Assembly (NCBI RefSeq): GCF_010728155.1
Contig: NZ_AP022605.1
Location: forward strand, 2,170,001 to 2,234,000
Reading direction: 5' to 3'
Length of the DNA: 64,000 bases
Origin: Mycolicibacterium doricum
GTDB lineage: Bacteria; Actinomycetota; Actinomycetes; Mycobacteriales; Mycobacteriaceae
Shown: positions 63,641 to 64,000 of the stretch, piece by piece
Numbering within the stretch: the first letter of the stretch is position 1
How the letters are laid out: each line of letters opens with the position of its first letter
The notes under the pieces: model-generated
The model's database searches: none
Told to the model about the DNA's origin: nothing
The model's input: only the letters and a program-made list of their open reading frames with translations
Position numbers and translations under genes: made by a program

Positions 63641-64000
63641 TCACTTGCGGCGACGCCACCACCGGCGACGCGTCTCCCTGGCCTCCGGGGTTGTGATGAT
63701 CTGGTAGGCAGACGTGTCGGTCGCGACGTCCTCGCCGGGTTCTGCGGGTTCGTCACCGGTGTCGGTGATATCGCCGGCCTCACCGGTATCGGTGATGTCC
63801 TCGCCCGGTGAATCCGAACCGTCCAGCACCTCTTCTTCGGCGGTGTCGGCGGTGTCGGCGGTGTCGGCGGCGGTCCCCTCGGCGACAGCCTCGGCCTCGT
63901 CAGCGCGTTTCACTGCTGCCTCGAGGTCCTCTTCGGGCCCGACGGCGTCCTCATCGTCGACCGCACCGGCCGTCGTCACCGGCTCACTATCGGCGGCCTC
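63641..64000 (-). CDS. lgt: Prolipoprotein diacylglyceryl transferase, C-terminal tail (5' end beyond window)
   Basis: Only the last 119 codons are inside the window. They form a long acidic, low-complexity tail (DTADTADTAEEEVLDGSDSP, GDITDTGDEPAEPGEDV) with a very basic end (RETRRRWWRRRK). Mycobacterial Lgt proteins carry such acidic extensions after the membrane enzyme, and in M. tuberculosis lgt (Rv1614) stands directly before Rv1615 and Rv1616, as here. No catalytic part is visible, so the call rests on position and composition. Confidence 0.6.
   Translation of the reverse strand, partial: EAADSEPVTTAGAVDDEDAVGPEEDLEAAVKRADEAEAVAEGTAADTADTADTAEEEVLDGSDSPGEDITDTGEAGDITDTGDEPAEPGEDVATDTSAYQIITTPEARETRRRWWRRRK

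Overview
The window is high-GC actinobacterial chromosome from a mycobacterium, most likely a rapid-growing Mycolicibacterium-type species. The evidence is the protein sequences (LysX, PdtaR, UdgX, Dps2, PheS/PheT, UvrA/UvrB and Rv1634-like MFS of mycobacterial type), the frequent GTG/TTG starts, many apparent leaderless promoters (TANNNT 6-8 nt before the start codon), and a backbone gene order that runs, in reverse orientation, parallel to M. tuberculosis Rv1652 (argC) down to Rv1614 (lgt). Lineage-specific genes are inserted in, or missing from, that backbone. No insertion sequence, prophage, CRISPR array or rRNA operon was seen.

Layout. 1-9.5 kb: argC (truncated by the window edge), pheS-pheT, an Rv1647-like adenylate cyclase, an acyl-CoA dehydrogenase, and the infC-rpmI-rplT-tsnR translation operon with an ATC start for infC. 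9.5-21 kb: a DUF1844 protein, lysX, uvrA behind a seven-copy 16-bp repeat, a metallo-hydrolase, a cAMP-binding-type universal stress protein, udgX, a TesB-like thioesterase and a PrrB-like orphan histidine kinase. 21-26.4 kb: a large secreted Pro/Ala/Val protein built on a 19-residue period, then an arsenic/cadmium cassette (cadI-acr3-arsC opposite arsR) abutting a degenerate tRNA-Cys. 26.6-38.6 kb: MFS efflux, uvrB, DUF402, a small secreted protein, coaE, rpsA, a decayed TetR/PrsW pair, a thioesterase and polA. 38.8-44.7 kb: a complete liv-type ABC transporter and pdtaR. 44.7-53.3 kb: a short-variable-arm tRNA-Leu(CAA), an SDR, an Rv1625c-like membrane adenylate cyclase, a phytoene-desaturase-like flavoprotein, an SRPBCC protein, dps2, a polar amino-acid ABC transporter with a GlnR-like box, and HdeD. 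53.4-64 kb: a relic that looks like the CydC ATPase tail, a DUF4190 protein, tesB, pykA, gltBD, DUF2752, TM2 and the acidic C-terminus of Lgt.

How the genes work together. The window is dominated by DNA repair (uvrA, uvrB, polA, udgX), translation (pheST, infC, rpmI, rplT, rpsA, tsnR, lysX), cAMP signalling (two class III cyclases plus the universal stress protein), nitrogen and amino-acid supply (gltBD, liv and glutamine-type ABC systems, argC) and stress tolerance (ars/cad, Dps2, SDR). The most unusual items are the tandem repeat against the uvrA start, the 19-residue-period secreted protein, the apparent loss of the cytochrome bd locus with a CydC-like relic left behind, and the paired TetR/PrsW relics flanking an intact 9-bp palindrome. 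No wholly new defence or biosynthetic system was found.
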